This document shows positions 34,795 to 44,574 of a stretch of DNA of 64,000 nt, one piece after another; the first letter of the stretch is position 1; each line of letters starts with the position of its first letter. A program made the translations under genes and the position numbers. Under the pieces are notes generated by a model that ran no database searches, was not told the origin of the DNA, and saw only the letters and a program-made list of their open reading frames with translations. Source of the stretch: Clostridioides difficile (GTDB lineage: Bacteria > Bacillota > Clostridia > Peptostreptococcales > Peptostreptococcaceae); assembly GCA_012955965.1 (NCBI GenBank), contig JABBZI010000014.1:1-64000 (forward strand). Direction: 5' to 3'.

Positions 34795-35988
34795 TTAAAT
34801 GTATGAACCTCTAACTGCTTCTTCCTCTGTTGTTTCCTTCTCATGTGCTAGTATATCACAATATAATTGAAGAATTTCTTTATCCATTAAACTTCTTTTT
34901 AATCTTATTGATGTAGCTCTTATAGCATTTAATAGCTTGGTAGCGTTTTCTGGAGAAATATACATTTCGTATTCACTCAACTTATTTATAACTGCAGCTC
35001 TTCCTGAATGTTTACCTATTACTATTTTTCTTTCAAGATTTACTTCACTTGGGTCAAATGGCTCATAGTTATGTGGGTCTTTTAAAGCTCCATCTGCATG
35101 TATACCAGATTCATGTATAAACATGTTATCTCCAACTACTGGTTTCCATGTAGGAAGAATTCTTCCTGATGCCTGTGCTACATACTCACATATTCCTCTA
35201 AATTTTCTAGTATCTATATTATTTAAATCGCATTTATAAACACACTTAAGTGCCATTAAAACTTCTTCTAATGCTGCATTTCCTGCTCTTTCACCTAATC
35301 CATTTACTGTAACACCAACATAATTTGCTCCTGCTGCTATTCCTGCAAGTGCATTTGCAGTTGCCATTCCAAAGTCATTATGTGTATGCATTTCTATGTC
35401 AAAATTAGTTCTTTCATAAAGAGTTTCTATTGTATTCTTTATAGAAAAAGGATTCATAACTCCTACTGTATCACAGTATCTAAATCTATCTGCCCCTGCT
35501 TGTTTTCCAACTTTTATAAATTCAGTTAAGAAGTCTATGTCTGCTCTTGAAGCATCTTCTCCATTTACTGAAACATATAATCCATTTTGCTTTGCAAATT
35601 CAACTGTTTTAGCCATATTTTCTAAAACCCAACCTCTAGAAGTTCTCAATTTATTTTCTATATGAATGTCAGATACTGATATTGATATAGCTACTGCATC
35701 AACACCACAAGAAATAGATTCTTCAACATCTTTTATTACTGCTCTATTCCAAGCCATTATATCTGATTTTAAGTTTCTACTACATATGTGCTTTATTACA
35801 TTTTTTTCATCCCCACCCATAGTAGGTATACCAACTTCGATTTGGTCAACACCTAGGTCACTTAACATTTCAGCAATCATTATTTTTTCCCTATTTGCAA
35901 ATACAACCCCAGCTGTTTGCTCTCCGTCTCTTAAAGTAGTATCTACTATTTTTATTTCCTTTGCTCTATCTTTTGATATAATGCACAT
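34795..35988 (-). CDS. Homocitrate-synthase-family protein, probable Re-citrate synthase
   Basis: A 397-residue DRE-TIM metallolyase of the homocitrate/isopropylmalate synthase family. Start ATG 35988 after AAGGGGGG. Catalytic DTTLRDGEQTAGV, the metal-binding HTHNDFGMATANAL and VNGLGERAGNAALEEV are present; there is no C-terminal LeuA allosteric domain. In Clostridium kluyveri a homologue was shown to be the Re-face citrate synthase. Clustering with aconitase and IDH supports citrate as the product here, feeding 2-oxoglutarate and glutamate synthesis in an anaerobe. Homocitrate synthase remains the alternative. Confidence 0.87.
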   Translation of the reverse strand: MCIISKDRAKEIKIVDTTLRDGEQTAGVVFANREKIMIAEMLSDLGVDQIEVGIPTMGGDEKNVIKHICSRNLKSDIMAWNRAVIKDVEESISCGVDAVAISISVSDIHIENKLRTSRGWVLENMAKTVEFAKQNGLYVSVNGEDASRADIDFLTEFIKVGKQAGADRFRYCDTVGVMNPFSIKNTIETLYERTNFDIEMHTHNDFGMATANALAGIAAGANYVGVTVNGLGERAGNAALEEVLMALKCVYKCDLNNIDTRKFRGICEYVAQASGRILPTWKPVVGDNMFIHESGIHADGALKDPHNYEPFDPSEVNLERKIVIGKHSGRAAVINKLSEYEMYISPENATKLLNAIRATSIRLKRSLMDKEILQLYCDILAHEKETTEEEAVRGSYI

Positions 35989-36450
35989 ATTAATGCCCCC
36001 CTTAGTATACTTTTAATTTTAAAAACATTCGCTTTTATTTTTCATTGATACCTCTAACTTATGATTATTTTTTTATTTTTTATTCATTTTAATTTCATTT
36101 GCAATTTATTTTTTTGCCTTTTCATATCTTGTAATCTATTATATTACTTTATATCATTTATTGCACTATATTTTTTCTTTTTTGTGAAAACTTCTTAAAA
36201 ATGAAAGTTATTATGTTTTTCTTGCATTTTAATTTAATTTTTAAATAGGTTTATTTTCAAAAAACCTTTAAAAATAAACCCCTAAAATTCCTACTAAAAT
36301 TTAATTTAAACTACATTCCATTTTAAAGTATCTGCATATATTTCTAAACTATATAAATAATAATCAAAAAAATTACTAAAAATACTTACAAATATGATAT
36401 TATTAATTGATTAATAAAAAAGAAAATTTTTCATGAAAGGTAAGATAATA
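35989..36450. other. Divergent intergenic region, citrate operon and DEAD-box helicase
   Basis: About 460 AT-rich bases without a gene. The minus-strand TATAAT near 36140 could be the -10 of the citrate operon, but I see no good -35. GGTTTATTTT (36248-36257) and AAAATAAACC (36271-36280) form an inverted repeat. The rest is homopolymer-rich, and no riboswitch is recognised. Confidence 0.4.
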
Positions 36451-37560
36451 ATGGATTTTAAAAGCTTAGGGATTAGTGAAAATACAATAAATATTCTAGA
36501 GAAATCAGGAATAACAACACCTACACCTATACAAAAAGAAAGTATTCAATTGATAAAGGAAGGAAAAGATGTCATAGCTGAGGCTCAAACTGGCACAGGA
36601 AAAACACTTGCTTTTTTGCTTCCTATATTTGAAAATATATCATTAGATATAAATGATATACAAGTCCTTATACTCTCTCCAACAAGAGAGTTAGCTATTC
36701 AAATAACAGAAGAAGCTATGAAACTTAAAGAGTCTAAAGATGTAAATATTCTAGCAGCTTATGGAGGAAAGGATATTGGCTCTCAAATAAAAAAATTAAA
36801 AGGAAATATCCATATGATTATAGCTACACCAGGTAGACTTTTAGACCATCTAAATAGAAAAACGATTGACCTTAGCAAGTTAAAAATCTTTGTTTTAGAT
36901 GAAGCAGACCAAATGTTGCTTATGGGATTTAAAAATGAAGTTGAAGCTATTTTAAAAGAAACTTCAAACAAAAAGCAAACATTATGCTTTTCTGCAACTA
37001 TGAATTCTCAAGTAAAAAAATTAGCTTATAGATATACAAAGAATCCAGTTATAGTTTCTATTCAAAAAGAAGAAATTACTCTTAATAATATAAAACAAGA
37101 AGTTGTAGAAACTACAGATAGAAAAAAATTGGACGCCTTATGTAAAGTTTTAGATGAAGATAATCCTTTTATGGCTATAATATTTTGTAGAACTAAAAGG
37201 AGAGTTGACAATCTTGAAGAAGCTCTTGCTATAAGAGGATACAACTGTCAAAAACTGCACAGTGATATTGCTCAATCAAAACGAGAAAGAATAATGAAAT
37301 CATTTAGAAATTTAGATATACAATACTTAATAGCTACAGATGTTGCTTCTCGTGGTCTTGATATATCAGGAGTAAGTCATATATATAATTATGATTTACC
37401 AGAAACATCAGAAGACTATATTCATCGTATTGGTAGAACTGGTAGAGCTGGTGAAGAAGGTTATACATGTGCTTTTATTGACCCTAAAAATGAAAGAATG
37501 TTAAGTGAAATAGAGACAGCTATAGAATCTAAAATTAGTAGAAGAATTATAGAATTGTAA
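36451..37560 (+). CDS. DEAD-box ATP-dependent RNA helicase
   Basis: A 369-residue minimal DEAD-box helicase (two RecA domains, no long C-terminal extension). Motifs in order: Q motif (GISENTINILEKSGITTPTP), I AQTGTGKT, Ia PTRELA, Ib TPGRLL, II DEAD, III SAT, IV IIFCRTKRRV, V ATDVASRGLDI, VI HRIGRTGRAG. The start is probably ATG 36451 with AAAGGT upstream; ATG 36433 is the alternative. Lacking the basic RNA-binding tail of CsdA or DbpA, it is probably a cold-shock or rRNA-maturation helper. Monocistronic. Confidence 0.93.
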   Translation: MDFKSLGISENTINILEKSGITTPTPIQKESIQLIKEGKDVIAEAQTGTGKTLAFLLPIFENISLDINDIQVLILSPTRELAIQITEEAMKLKESKDVNILAAYGGKDIGSQIKKLKGNIHMIIATPGRLLDHLNRKTIDLSKLKIFVLDEADQMLLMGFKNEVEAILKETSNKKQTLCFSATMNSQVKKLAYRYTKNPVIVSIQKEEITLNNIKQEVVETTDRKKLDALCKVLDEDNPFMAIIFCRTKRRVDNLEEALAIRGYNCQKLHSDIAQSKRERIMKSFRNLDIQYLIATDVASRGLDISGVSHIYNYDLPETSEDYIHRIGRTGRAGEEGYTCAFIDPKNERMLSEIETAIESKISRRIIEL

Positions 37561-37660
37561 TTTATAAATTAGTTAAAATACCAATGGTATATAAACACTA
37601 TAATACATAGAAAGTAGATATCAACCTTTTCTTTATCATGATACTATTTTATATTGTATA

Positions 37661-37693
37661 AAAAAGCTGTAACCTTTACGATTACAGCTTTTT
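37661..37693. terminator. Bidirectional terminator after the DEAD-box helicase
   Basis: AAAAAGCTGTAA (37661-37672) pairs with TTACAGCTTTTT (37682-37693); T runs on both strands, convergent genes on either side. Confidence 0.87.
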
Positions 37694-37782
37694 ATGTATA
37701 TTATTATCTCTATATTATTTGTTTCCAAGTTATTTAATATTAAATTTTGCAAATAATCTCAATAAATATATTCAACTACTCT

Positions 37783-38172
37783 TTATAAGATTCTCTTTAA
37801 CAATATTTTTGCTCTCTCATCTACTTCTGCTTCACATTCCCATTTAGTTGGATTTTCAGCAATTCTCTTAACAAATGGAATTATTGGTTTAAGATTTTCA
37901 TCTGCAAACAGTGGCAAAAGACATGAAATTATCCAGTATTTCCAGTCATCATCTTCCTGTATAAGAACATCTATTACTAATGGAGTAATTAACTCTTGAT
38001 GTAGAGCTAAAACATGTAAAACTTCTTTTGCAACAGGCCAGTTATAATCTTGCATCCATTCCAATAATCTATAACAAATTGGTCTTATGTCCTCATCAGA
38101 TAATAACTTTAGTTTTTCGATATTACTACTATCAAATTTATCTTTAGGAAGCAATTCTTCAATATTTTCCAT
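37783..38172 (-). CDS. DUF5071-family protein
   Basis: A 129-residue acidic helical protein that I recognise as DUF5071. Features: LPKDKFDSSNIEKLKLLSDE, the Trp-rich LLEWMQDYNWPVAKEVLHVL and IQEDDDWKYWIISCLLPLF. The helical pairs resemble a short HEAT-like solenoid. Members are often linked to immunity-like or polymorphic-toxin loci; no toxin gene is present here, so the role is unknown. Good ribosome site (AGGAGAC). Confidence 0.75.
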   Translation of the reverse strand: MENIEELLPKDKFDSSNIEKLKLLSDEDIRPICYRLLEWMQDYNWPVAKEVLHVLALHQELITPLVIDVLIQEDDDWKYWIISCLLPLFADENLKPIIPFVKRIAENPTKWECEAEVDERAKILLKRIL

Positions 38173-38347
38173 AACTTAAGTCTCCTAATAAATAGATTGT
38201 ATTTACTATCTATTCCAAATTTTAATTTATCAATTTATTTTACAACCCTATTTTATCATATCTAAATAATAATATACTTTATTTTTATTTAACTATATTT
38301 TCATCTTATTAATTAAATTATCTCTTATATTTGAAACACTACTCATT

Positions 38348-39538
38348 CTATAAATTTTCAATATTTTCGTTTAATTCGGCTGGCCATTTAGCTTCTGGAT
38401 GTTCCTTTGCGAATTTCTTATTCTTATAATGACCTAGTGTAAGGAAAGGAATTACTATAGTGAATAGACCTAAATAACCACAATATCCATATCCATATTT
38501 AACTATATTACTTAATCCTGTAAGAGATATAAGCATTGACACTACCATTATTGCACAGGCTGTAAATACCCTTCTCTTCATTTTTGAAGAAAGGAAAGAA
38601 AGTCCTTTATGGTCTTCAAATCTATTTACAAGACCAAATATAGTAGTTACTCCTGTAGACATTAAGCAAAGGAATAATGCAACATTATAAATTATATATA
38701 TAGTATTATTTCCAGATTGACTTGCAACATAAAGAGTAGGAAGTGTTGTTTGCCCTGCAGCAGTAAATTCTTTATACCACCCCATTAACATAGTTACAGC
38801 AAGTCCTAATGCAACTGCATTCATGATAAATGAAACCACCATTGCTTTAGTAGCTTCTTTTGAGTTTTTAAGAAGTGGTCTTGAACATCCTGCAAGTGTC
38901 GGTATAACAACTGACTGAAAACCTGCATAAATAAAAGTATTGAGTATTGGCTTGATATATCCTGGTGTGAAACTAGTTCTATTTGATAATATTCCTGTTA
39001 TTTCTGGTACCTTAGCTTTTATCCCTACGATAAAAATAGTAAGTGTACATATTAGTATTGCTATTGTCATTGCTGTAGCTGCTTTAGATACAATCATAGC
39101 TCCAAATATAGTAAAGGCAAGAAGCACAATTCCTATAATAAATACAGATACAAAATAATTCATACCTATGCTTTGGAATACTGCTGCTGCACCTGCTATA
39201 ACAGCACTTACAGCTATTAAAACCATCAGATAATAATATATTTCCCATATTATTTCAAGTTTTGGATATGGACTCCAAAGTTCACAAAATAAATCCTTAT
39301 AATTCCTACAATTATTATTATTATACATTATAATAACTTCTCTCATAGTAGCAGTAAGTATAATCATTGCTAAAACTGCCATAAGTGGTGCTGTCCATCC
39401 ATATTGCACATAATACTGAGTTTCTTGATTCCCTGTAGCAAACCCTCCTCCAGCATGAGAGCTAAAAAGAACGCTTGCAACTCCAAAAATAGCTAAAATA
39501 GAGCCTGTTGCTTTTGCTTTTTTTACATTTTTTTGCAT
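38348..39538 (-). CDS. YkvI-like membrane transporter (APC/NSS superfamily)
   Basis: An integral membrane protein of 396 residues with about ten helices. The ATG at 39538 follows GGGGAGGA and is preferred over the upstream extension. The glycine-rich first helix (GVASVLFSSHAGGGFATGNQ) with unwound GGGFA is like the substrate-binding helix of APC/NSS-fold transporters, and the sequence resembles the uncharacterised YkvI family. The substrate, perhaps an amino acid or osmolyte, is unknown. Monocistronic, with a long AT-rich leader. Confidence 0.78.
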   Translation of the reverse strand: MQKNVKKAKATGSILAIFGVASVLFSSHAGGGFATGNQETQYYVQYGWTAPLMAVLAMIILTATMREVIIMYNNNNCRNYKDLFCELWSPYPKLEIIWEIYYYLMVLIAVSAVIAGAAAVFQSIGMNYFVSVFIIGIVLLAFTIFGAMIVSKAATAMTIAILICTLTIFIVGIKAKVPEITGILSNRTSFTPGYIKPILNTFIYAGFQSVVIPTLAGCSRPLLKNSKEATKAMVVSFIMNAVALGLAVTMLMGWYKEFTAAGQTTLPTLYVASQSGNNTIYIIYNVALFLCLMSTGVTTIFGLVNRFEDHKGLSFLSSKMKRRVFTACAIMVVSMLISLTGLSNIVKYGYGYCGYLGLFTIVIPFLTLGHYKNKKFAKEHPEAKWPAELNENIENL

Positions 39539-40138
39539 GAAACCATCCTCCCCTAAAAATGATAACGAAAGTTTATATTTTAACACTTTCTTGATAAAAC
39601 AATAACATTTTTGTTTATTAAATTCAACTTGATTTTTCAATAAAGTAACATTTTTAGTTTATTTTTCCTCCTATATTAAATAATTTTAATATATTTATTT
39701 TATTTTTTAACTTATATTTAAATTTTTTTATTTTTTATTCTTATGAAATAGCTTTTTTAGTGTTAAATTTTATACAATATATTATTTATTATTATTAAAC
39801 TGTTATATAATAATTACTATGGTATATTAACTTTGCTATAGTATCATATTCATTGGAATTATCGAGACTAATAAGAATAAGCAATATCACTTTTAAAACA
39901 ATATAGCATAAACAAACAAATTTGCTTTATTTATTATTTGTTCTACCATTATTAATACATGATAAAATTGTTTGTTAATGAAAATATACTCTCATTAAAA
40001 ATAATTTCTTTTAAAATATTTCATATAATACTCTACTAATTTCTTTTACAATAAATATCATAAAAAAAGAGTTGTCTCAAAATTGATTTTTTATAATCAA
40101 ATTTTAAGTTCAACTCCTTTTAAATATCAGCTTAAATC
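39539..40138. other. Long AT-rich intergenic region with one hairpin
   Basis: About 600 bases with no credible gene. The right end (40062-40122) holds a long imperfect hairpin, the terminator of the MBL-fold gene: AAAAAAGAGTTG pairs with CAACTCCTTTT around an inner AAAATTGATT/AATCAAATTTT stem. The left end is the YkvI leader with a possible TTGTTT -35. Between them I find nothing. Confidence 0.5.
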
Positions 40139-40954
40139 TTATATATTTAAAATCAACCCTACTCCAACTTCATTTATATTTAAAATCTCATTCATCTTAG
40201 CTTTTACCTTAAAAGAAACACAGTGGCAAGGGTACAACATTCTTATTCTTTCTTTCTCTAAATACTGAATTGTACTATCTAACCTATTATCCAATTCAAA
40301 AAGATGAAAACCTCCTAATATACCAATTACTCTATCATCTCCACATGTTTTTTTAGCATACTCTACTATATTACAAATTCCACTATGAGAGCATCCTGTA
40401 ATAATAAAAAGTCCTTTATTAGTTTTACAGACTATCGCAGAATCATCTAAAACATAATCATCTTCCCACAAATCTCCTACTTTATATTTGCCCATTTTAG
40501 CTCTTTTTTCAAAACTATGTACAGTAGGTATTTCACCTAAAAATATACAATTTTCGCTTATGTTAAAAGGTTTATCTTGAGGATTGTACATAAAAATTTG
40601 TTTAATTTCATCAACAAAAAATGGAGCACCTATATTCTCATCACCTTCTTTTTTAGGTATAAAACAATTAGGATGTGCAACAAGTTCGACTTTAGATAAA
40701 TTATACTTATTTTTCAAAAACTTAATACCTCTTGTATGGTCATTATGTCCATGAGAAAAAACAACATGAGTCAAATTGCCTAAATCTATATCTAGTTTTT
40801 CAGCATTTGATATAAATACATCTGAATATCCTGAATCAAATAAAATCCTATTGCCATCAATTTCAATATAGTAGCTTACTGCTGGCTCTCCAACAAAATA
40901 TCTATCAATATATGTATTATTATCAACGAGAACTTGTATCTTTAATCTTTCCAT
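40139..40954 (-). CDS. MBL-fold metallo-hydrolase (COG1237-like)
   Basis: A 271-residue metallo-beta-lactamase-fold protein. Start ATG 40954 after GGGGTGA. The metal motif HGHNDHTRG (HxHxDH) and the later GCSHSGICN and PCHCVSF supply the other ligands; the N-terminus (YFVGEPAVSYYIEIDGNRIL and DSGYSD) is like the COG1237 group, which includes enzymes annotated as 7,8-dihydropterin-6-methyl-ribosylaminobenzene phosphate synthases. Its true reaction is unknown. It stands alone upstream of its terminator. Confidence 0.85.
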   Translation of the reverse strand: MERLKIQVLVDNNTYIDRYFVGEPAVSYYIEIDGNRILFDSGYSDVFISNAEKLDIDLGNLTHVVFSHGHNDHTRGIKFLKNKYNLSKVELVAHPNCFIPKKEGDENIGAPFFVDEIKQIFMYNPQDKPFNISENCIFLGEIPTVHSFEKRAKMGKYKVGDLWEDDYVLDDSAIVCKTNKGLFIITGCSHSGICNIVEYAKKTCGDDRVIGILGGFHLFELDNRLDSTIQYLEKERIRMLYPCHCVSFKVKAKMNEILNINEVGVGLILNI

Positions 40955-41041
40955 GATAATCACCCCTTAAATTATTATTTAGTTTAATAGTACGATATCA
41001 CAAAATATTTTACAATTTAATATTTTTAATTTTCACAATAA

Positions 41042-41074
41042 TAAGGAGAACCTTACAAAGTAAAATTCTCCTTA
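41042..41074 (-). terminator. Terminator of the PerR operon
   Basis: TAAGGAGAA (41042-41050) pairs with TTCTCCTTA (41066-41074); followed on the minus strand by TTATT. It lies 64 bases past the rubredoxin-glutamate synthase stop. Confidence 0.65.
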
Positions 41075-41137
41075 CATAAACTAACTTAACTATTATTTTT
41101 ATAAATATCCATCACTTAAGATTTCTAAGCTTAAAAT

Positions 41138-42580
41138 TTACACATGTTGTATATTTGTATAATTTGATATTTCAGAGTTAACTGTATACAAATCATCAAT
41201 GCTTAAATCATGTATATCCTTATGCCCAGAAACTCTAGCAAAAGTCTTAAGTTCCTCTAAACTCACATTTAAGAAGTTTGCCACTCTATTAGCACTATTT
41301 TCTATATGTAATCTTTTTCTTAATTCTTCATCTTGAGTCGCTACTCCTACAGGGCATTTACCAGAACCACATATACGATATTGTTGACATGCAGCTGCCA
41401 TAAGAGCAGAACTTGCAATAGCAATTGCATCAGCTCCCATAGCTAATGCCTTAACAAAATCAGTAGATACACGAAGTCCACCTGTTATAACTAAATCTAT
41501 ATCTAATTCATGTGTATCTATATACTTTCTAGCACGATGAAGAGCAAATATTGTTGGAATTGAAGTTGCATCTTTAAGCAATTTTGGACTTGCTCCAGTA
41601 GCTCCACCACGACCATCAATAGTCACAAAATCAGGTTTAGCATAAGCTATAAATTCCATATCCTTTTCAATATGTCCTGCTGAGATTTTAACACCAATTG
41701 GACGTCCTTCTGAAACTTCTCTAAGCTCATCTACTAGTTTCTTTAAATCTTCTTTTGATTGTATTTCCTCAAAACAAGATGGACTTATTACATCTTGACC
41801 TACAGGCTTATTTCTTACCTTCGCTATCTCTTCAGTAACTTTTTCACCAGGAAGATGACCTCCCATACCAGGTTTTGTTCCTTGCCCAATTTTTATCTCT
41901 ATAGCATCAGAATTTTTAAGGTTTTCTTCTGTAACACTATATTTATTTGGTACATATTCAAAGATATATTTGTATGAAGCTTCTTTTTCTTCTGGTAATA
42001 TACCGCCTTCTCCACTACACATAGCTGTCTTATTTTTAGCTGCACCCTTTGCTAAAGCTATTTTTAATTCTTTAGATAAAGCTCCAAATGACATGTGGGA
42101 AATATAAACAGGATTTTCTATAACCATAGGTTTTTTTGCTTTTTTTCCTATTATTGTTGTCGTATTTACTTCATCATGCTCATTTAAAGGTAATGGATTT
42201 AGTTGAGCACCCATGATTAAAATATCATCCCAAGAAATTACTGGTAGTTTAGTTCTCATAGGTTCTATTATAGACTTCCCTGTAACGGCCATTTCGTGGA
42301 TTATGTCCATATGTTTCTCAACTTCATCATCTCTTCTTAAATATGTATTTATGTAGTTTAAATCACCTGTTTTTTCGCTAGTTACTTCAACTTCATTTTC
42401 ATCTATATCTTCTGTTCCCTTTTCATCTTCTTCATAGTAAACAGTACTTATCTTTCCAAAATAACTACGACCTTTTGTACATACAGGGCATTCCCAGTCT
42501 TCACTTAATTCGTCCCAAGTTTTATCATTCTTAGATTCATCATAAATATATCCACAAACACTACATTTATAAATTGACAT
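41138..42580 (-). CDS. Rubredoxin-glutamate synthase-domain fusion protein
   Basis: A 480-residue oxidoreductase made of an N-terminal rubredoxin (residues 1-42; CSVCGYIY and CPVCTKG coordinate Fe) and a C-terminal FMN-binding GltB-type barrel (residues about 90-470; GEGGILPEEKEASYKY, KIGQGTKPGMGGHLPGEKV, VTIDGRGGATGASP). A [3Fe-4S] cluster site is seen in CRICGSGKCPVGVATQDEEL. It is the last gene of rbr-perR-rbo and probably passes electrons to the peroxide- and superoxide-reducing proteins, as suggested for the C. difficile homologue; glutamate synthesis is less likely because the amidotransferase domain is missing. Confidence 0.9.
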   Translation of the reverse strand: MSIYKCSVCGYIYDESKNDKTWDELSEDWECPVCTKGRSYFGKISTVYYEEDEKGTEDIDENEVEVTSEKTGDLNYINTYLRRDDEVEKHMDIIHEMAVTGKSIIEPMRTKLPVISWDDILIMGAQLNPLPLNEHDEVNTTTIIGKKAKKPMVIENPVYISHMSFGALSKELKIALAKGAAKNKTAMCSGEGGILPEEKEASYKYIFEYVPNKYSVTEENLKNSDAIEIKIGQGTKPGMGGHLPGEKVTEEIAKVRNKPVGQDVISPSCFEEIQSKEDLKKLVDELREVSEGRPIGVKISAGHIEKDMEFIAYAKPDFVTIDGRGGATGASPKLLKDATSIPTIFALHRARKYIDTHELDIDLVITGGLRVSTDFVKALAMGADAIAIASSALMAAACQQYRICGSGKCPVGVATQDEELRKRLHIENSANRVANFLNVSLEELKTFARVSGHKDIHDLSIDDLYTVNSEISNYTNIQHV

Positions 42581-42707
42581 ATTATTTTCTCCTTATATTA
42601 TATTGACATTAAATAAAACTAAAACTTGAATTTATATAAATTTATAGGAGGCTATTTGTACAAAATACATTTATAGCCTCCCCCTTTAAATTAAATTTAT
42701 TTAAATA

Positions 42708-43094
42708 TTACAGTTCCGCCTTCCATAATCCATGTAAATTACAGTAAGCATATGCAGAAATTACTTTATCATCATCATTCAAAGCAAATTTAACTATAGG
42801 TTCTCCATCTACTGCTAGACATTTACGTTGACCACCTTGCTCAGTCATAAGATATACCCATGCTATATGGTGTTCTTTAGTCATTGGATGAGCAACACTA
42901 CTTATTTTTACAGTAACATTATTTCCATCTACTTCAATCACAGGTACATGCTTTTCAACTGCTGCATCTGTTGTATTAGGAACAAGCTCTTTCATAGGCT
43001 TTCCACAACAGAAAACAGGTACACCACTATTTTGTATCATTCCTATAAGGTTTCCACAAGTCTCACATATAAAAAATTTTTGTTCACTACACAT
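42708..43094 (-). CDS. rbo: Desulfoferrodoxin (superoxide reductase)
   Basis: A 128-residue two-iron protein that reduces superoxide to hydrogen peroxide without making O2. The N-terminal desulforedoxin site has CETCGNLIG and CCGKPM; the C-terminal neelaredoxin-type SOR centre has the EKHVPVIEV Glu/His, HHIAWVYL and the Cys/His of YCNLHGLW. Third gene of the rbr-perR-rbo operon; it supplies peroxide to the rubrerythrin. Confidence 0.95.
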   Translation of the reverse strand: MCSEQKFFICETCGNLIGMIQNSGVPVFCCGKPMKELVPNTTDAAVEKHVPVIEVDGNNVTVKISSVAHPMTKEHHIAWVYLMTEQGGQRKCLAVDGEPIVKFALNDDDKVISAYAYCNLHGLWKAEL

Positions 43095-43131
43095 AAACTC
43101 ACCTCATTAATTATTTTTTAGAATTTGAAAG

Positions 43132-43521
43132 TTAACCTACTTGGCTACACTTTTCACAATTATTACAAATCCCTTTAAAACTTATGTTATAAGATGTTAT
43201 CTTTATGTCTGTTTCCTCTGCTATTGATTCTTTTAAATTATTAAGAACATCAGATTCTAAATCGTACACCTCTCCACATACTTCACATACGATATGATAG
43301 TGATTATCTATTCTACCATCAAATCTATCTGGATTTCCTGGAATACTAACCTTTCTTATAAAGCCATGTTCTGTTAGCTGAGCTAAATTTCTATACACAG
43401 TTCCTAAGCTTAAATTTGGATTATCCTTTTTTAAATTTTCATATAGATAATCCGCAGTAGGGTGAACCGGATTATTTAATATTTCATTTAAAATCAGTTC
43501 TCTTTGTTTAGAAAATTTCAT
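43132..43521 (-). CDS. perR: Peroxide-responsive repressor PerR
   Basis: A 129-residue Fur-family regulator; ATG 43521 after AAGGAATG, with two in-frame upstream codons rejected. The HTH around TADYLYENLKKDNPNLSLG and GTVYRNLAQLTEHG is intact. All five metal ligands of B. subtilis PerR align with offset 17: H20, D68, H74, H76 and D87, with Asp87 (not Glu) favouring PerR over Fur. The structural Cys pairs are C79/C82 and CNNC. Residue 41 is Thr; laboratory strain 630-delta-erm carries T41A, so this allele is the wild-type form. Confidence 0.95.
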   Translation of the reverse strand: MKFSKQRELILNEILNNPVHPTADYLYENLKKDNPNLSLGTVYRNLAQLTEHGFIRKVSIPGNPDRFDGRIDNHYHIVCEVCGEVYDLESDVLNNLKESIAEETDIKITSYNISFKGICNNCEKCSQVG

Positions 43522-43549
43522 AGTTAACATTCCTTTTTAATAATAATTT

Positions 43550-44086
43550 TTAATAGTTTTCAGCTTTTATATTGAAGTAAGCCTTTGGATGGTCACATAC
43601 TGGGCATTTTTCTGGTGCTTCAGTACCTACATAAACATGACCACAGTTTTGACATTGCCAAACAACTTCTTCATCTCTCTTAAATATTTTTCCTTCATTT
43701 AAGTTTTCTAAAAGCTTTAAGTATCTTTCTTCATGCTCTTTCTCTATTTTTCCAACAGCTTCAAATAAATAAGCTATCTTATCAAATCCTTCTTCTTTAG
43801 CTTCTTTAGCAAATTTTGCATACATGTCAGTCCATTCATAGTTTTCACCTGCTGCTGCATCTTTTAAATTTTCTTCTGTTGAAGGCATACCATCATGTAA
43901 AAGTTTAAACCATAACTTAGCATGTTCTTTTTCATTGTTAGCAGTCTCTTCAAATATAGCAGCTATTTGATTATAACCTTCTTTTTTAGCTTTTGAAGCA
44001 TAATATGTATATTTATTTCTTGCCTCTGATTCTCCTGCAAATCCTGCCATTAAATTTTTTTCTGTTTTAGTTCCTTTTAAATTCAT
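43550..44086 (-). CDS. rbr: Rubrerythrin
   Basis: A 178-residue non-haem iron peroxidase. The diiron four-helix domain has the Glu/His motifs [27 protein letters not shown] and [14 protein letters not shown]; the C-terminal rubredoxin has CQNCGHVYV and [11 protein letters not shown]. It heads the operon rbr-perR-rbo-rubredoxin/GltS, which is driven by the PerR-controlled promoter upstream. Confidence 0.96.
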   Translation of the reverse strand: MNLKGTKTEKNLMAGFAGESEARNKYTYYASKAKKEGYNQIAAIFEETANNEKEHAKLWFKLLHDGMPSTEENLKDAAAGENYEWTDMYAKFAKEAKEEGFDKIAYLFEAVGKIEKEHEERYLKLLENLNEGKIFKRDEEVVWQCQNCGHVYVGTEAPEKCPVCDHPKAYFNIKAENY

Positions 44087-44108
44087 AATTAATTCCTCCC
44101 TTTTTGAT

Positions 44109-44167
44109 AATAGTAATGATTACTATTTCTATATTTATATAATATATTAATTTCCACATTTTGTCAA
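44109..44167 (-). promoter_or_regulatory. Promoter and PerR box of the rbr operon
   Basis: Minus strand: -35 TTGACA (44162-44167), exact 17-base spacer, -10 TATTAT (44139-44144). The 19-bp perfect palindrome AATAGTAAT-G-ATTACTATT (44109-44127) lies just downstream, over the start of the transcript, and resembles a Per box (TTATAATnATTATAA). The operon would be repressed by its own PerR. Confidence 0.85.
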
Positions 44168-44364
44168 CTATATATAATATTCTTTTTTTTATTTAAATAT
44201 TCTTATTTTCTAATATATTATTTAAAAACTGTATTATATAGTTATCCTTTACCCATAGAATTGTTTTTGTCTACAAGGTTTAATCTTCTTATGATATAAA
44301 TACATTTAAAAGTTATATTATATATTTAATGAACTACTCATCCTGTCTATTTTTATATAAAAAT

Positions 44365-44394
44365 AAAGAGATAGTGACTAGTCACTATCTCTTT
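44365..44394 (-). terminator. 30-bp perfect palindrome with U-rich tail on the minus strand
   Basis: AAAGAGATAGTGACT (44365-44379) abuts its exact complement (44380-44394). The minus-strand reading then runs TTATTTTTATAT, like an intrinsic terminator. No gene lies between this and the terminator at 44575-44608, so it may end a small RNA. Apart from this palindrome and the rbr promoter I find nothing in the 44087-44574 gap. Confidence 0.6.
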
Positions 44395-44574
44395 AAATAA
44401 TCTCATTATTAAAATTTAGTTAATTCTTGTTTTAGTTATAACATTACTAATAGGCTAAAATATTTTAACAATTTTCATCTAATTCTCCTAGAATCTTATG
44501 AGTATGACCAATGTACAATCATTCGGTTATTTCAACATGATTAAACTTCTACTTTATCTTAAATCTATTTATAA

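Noticed and set aside
44365-44394. The 30-bp palindrome as a repressor operator
   Set aside because: No promoter elements are placed over it and it has a U-rich tail on the minus strand, so terminator is the better reading.
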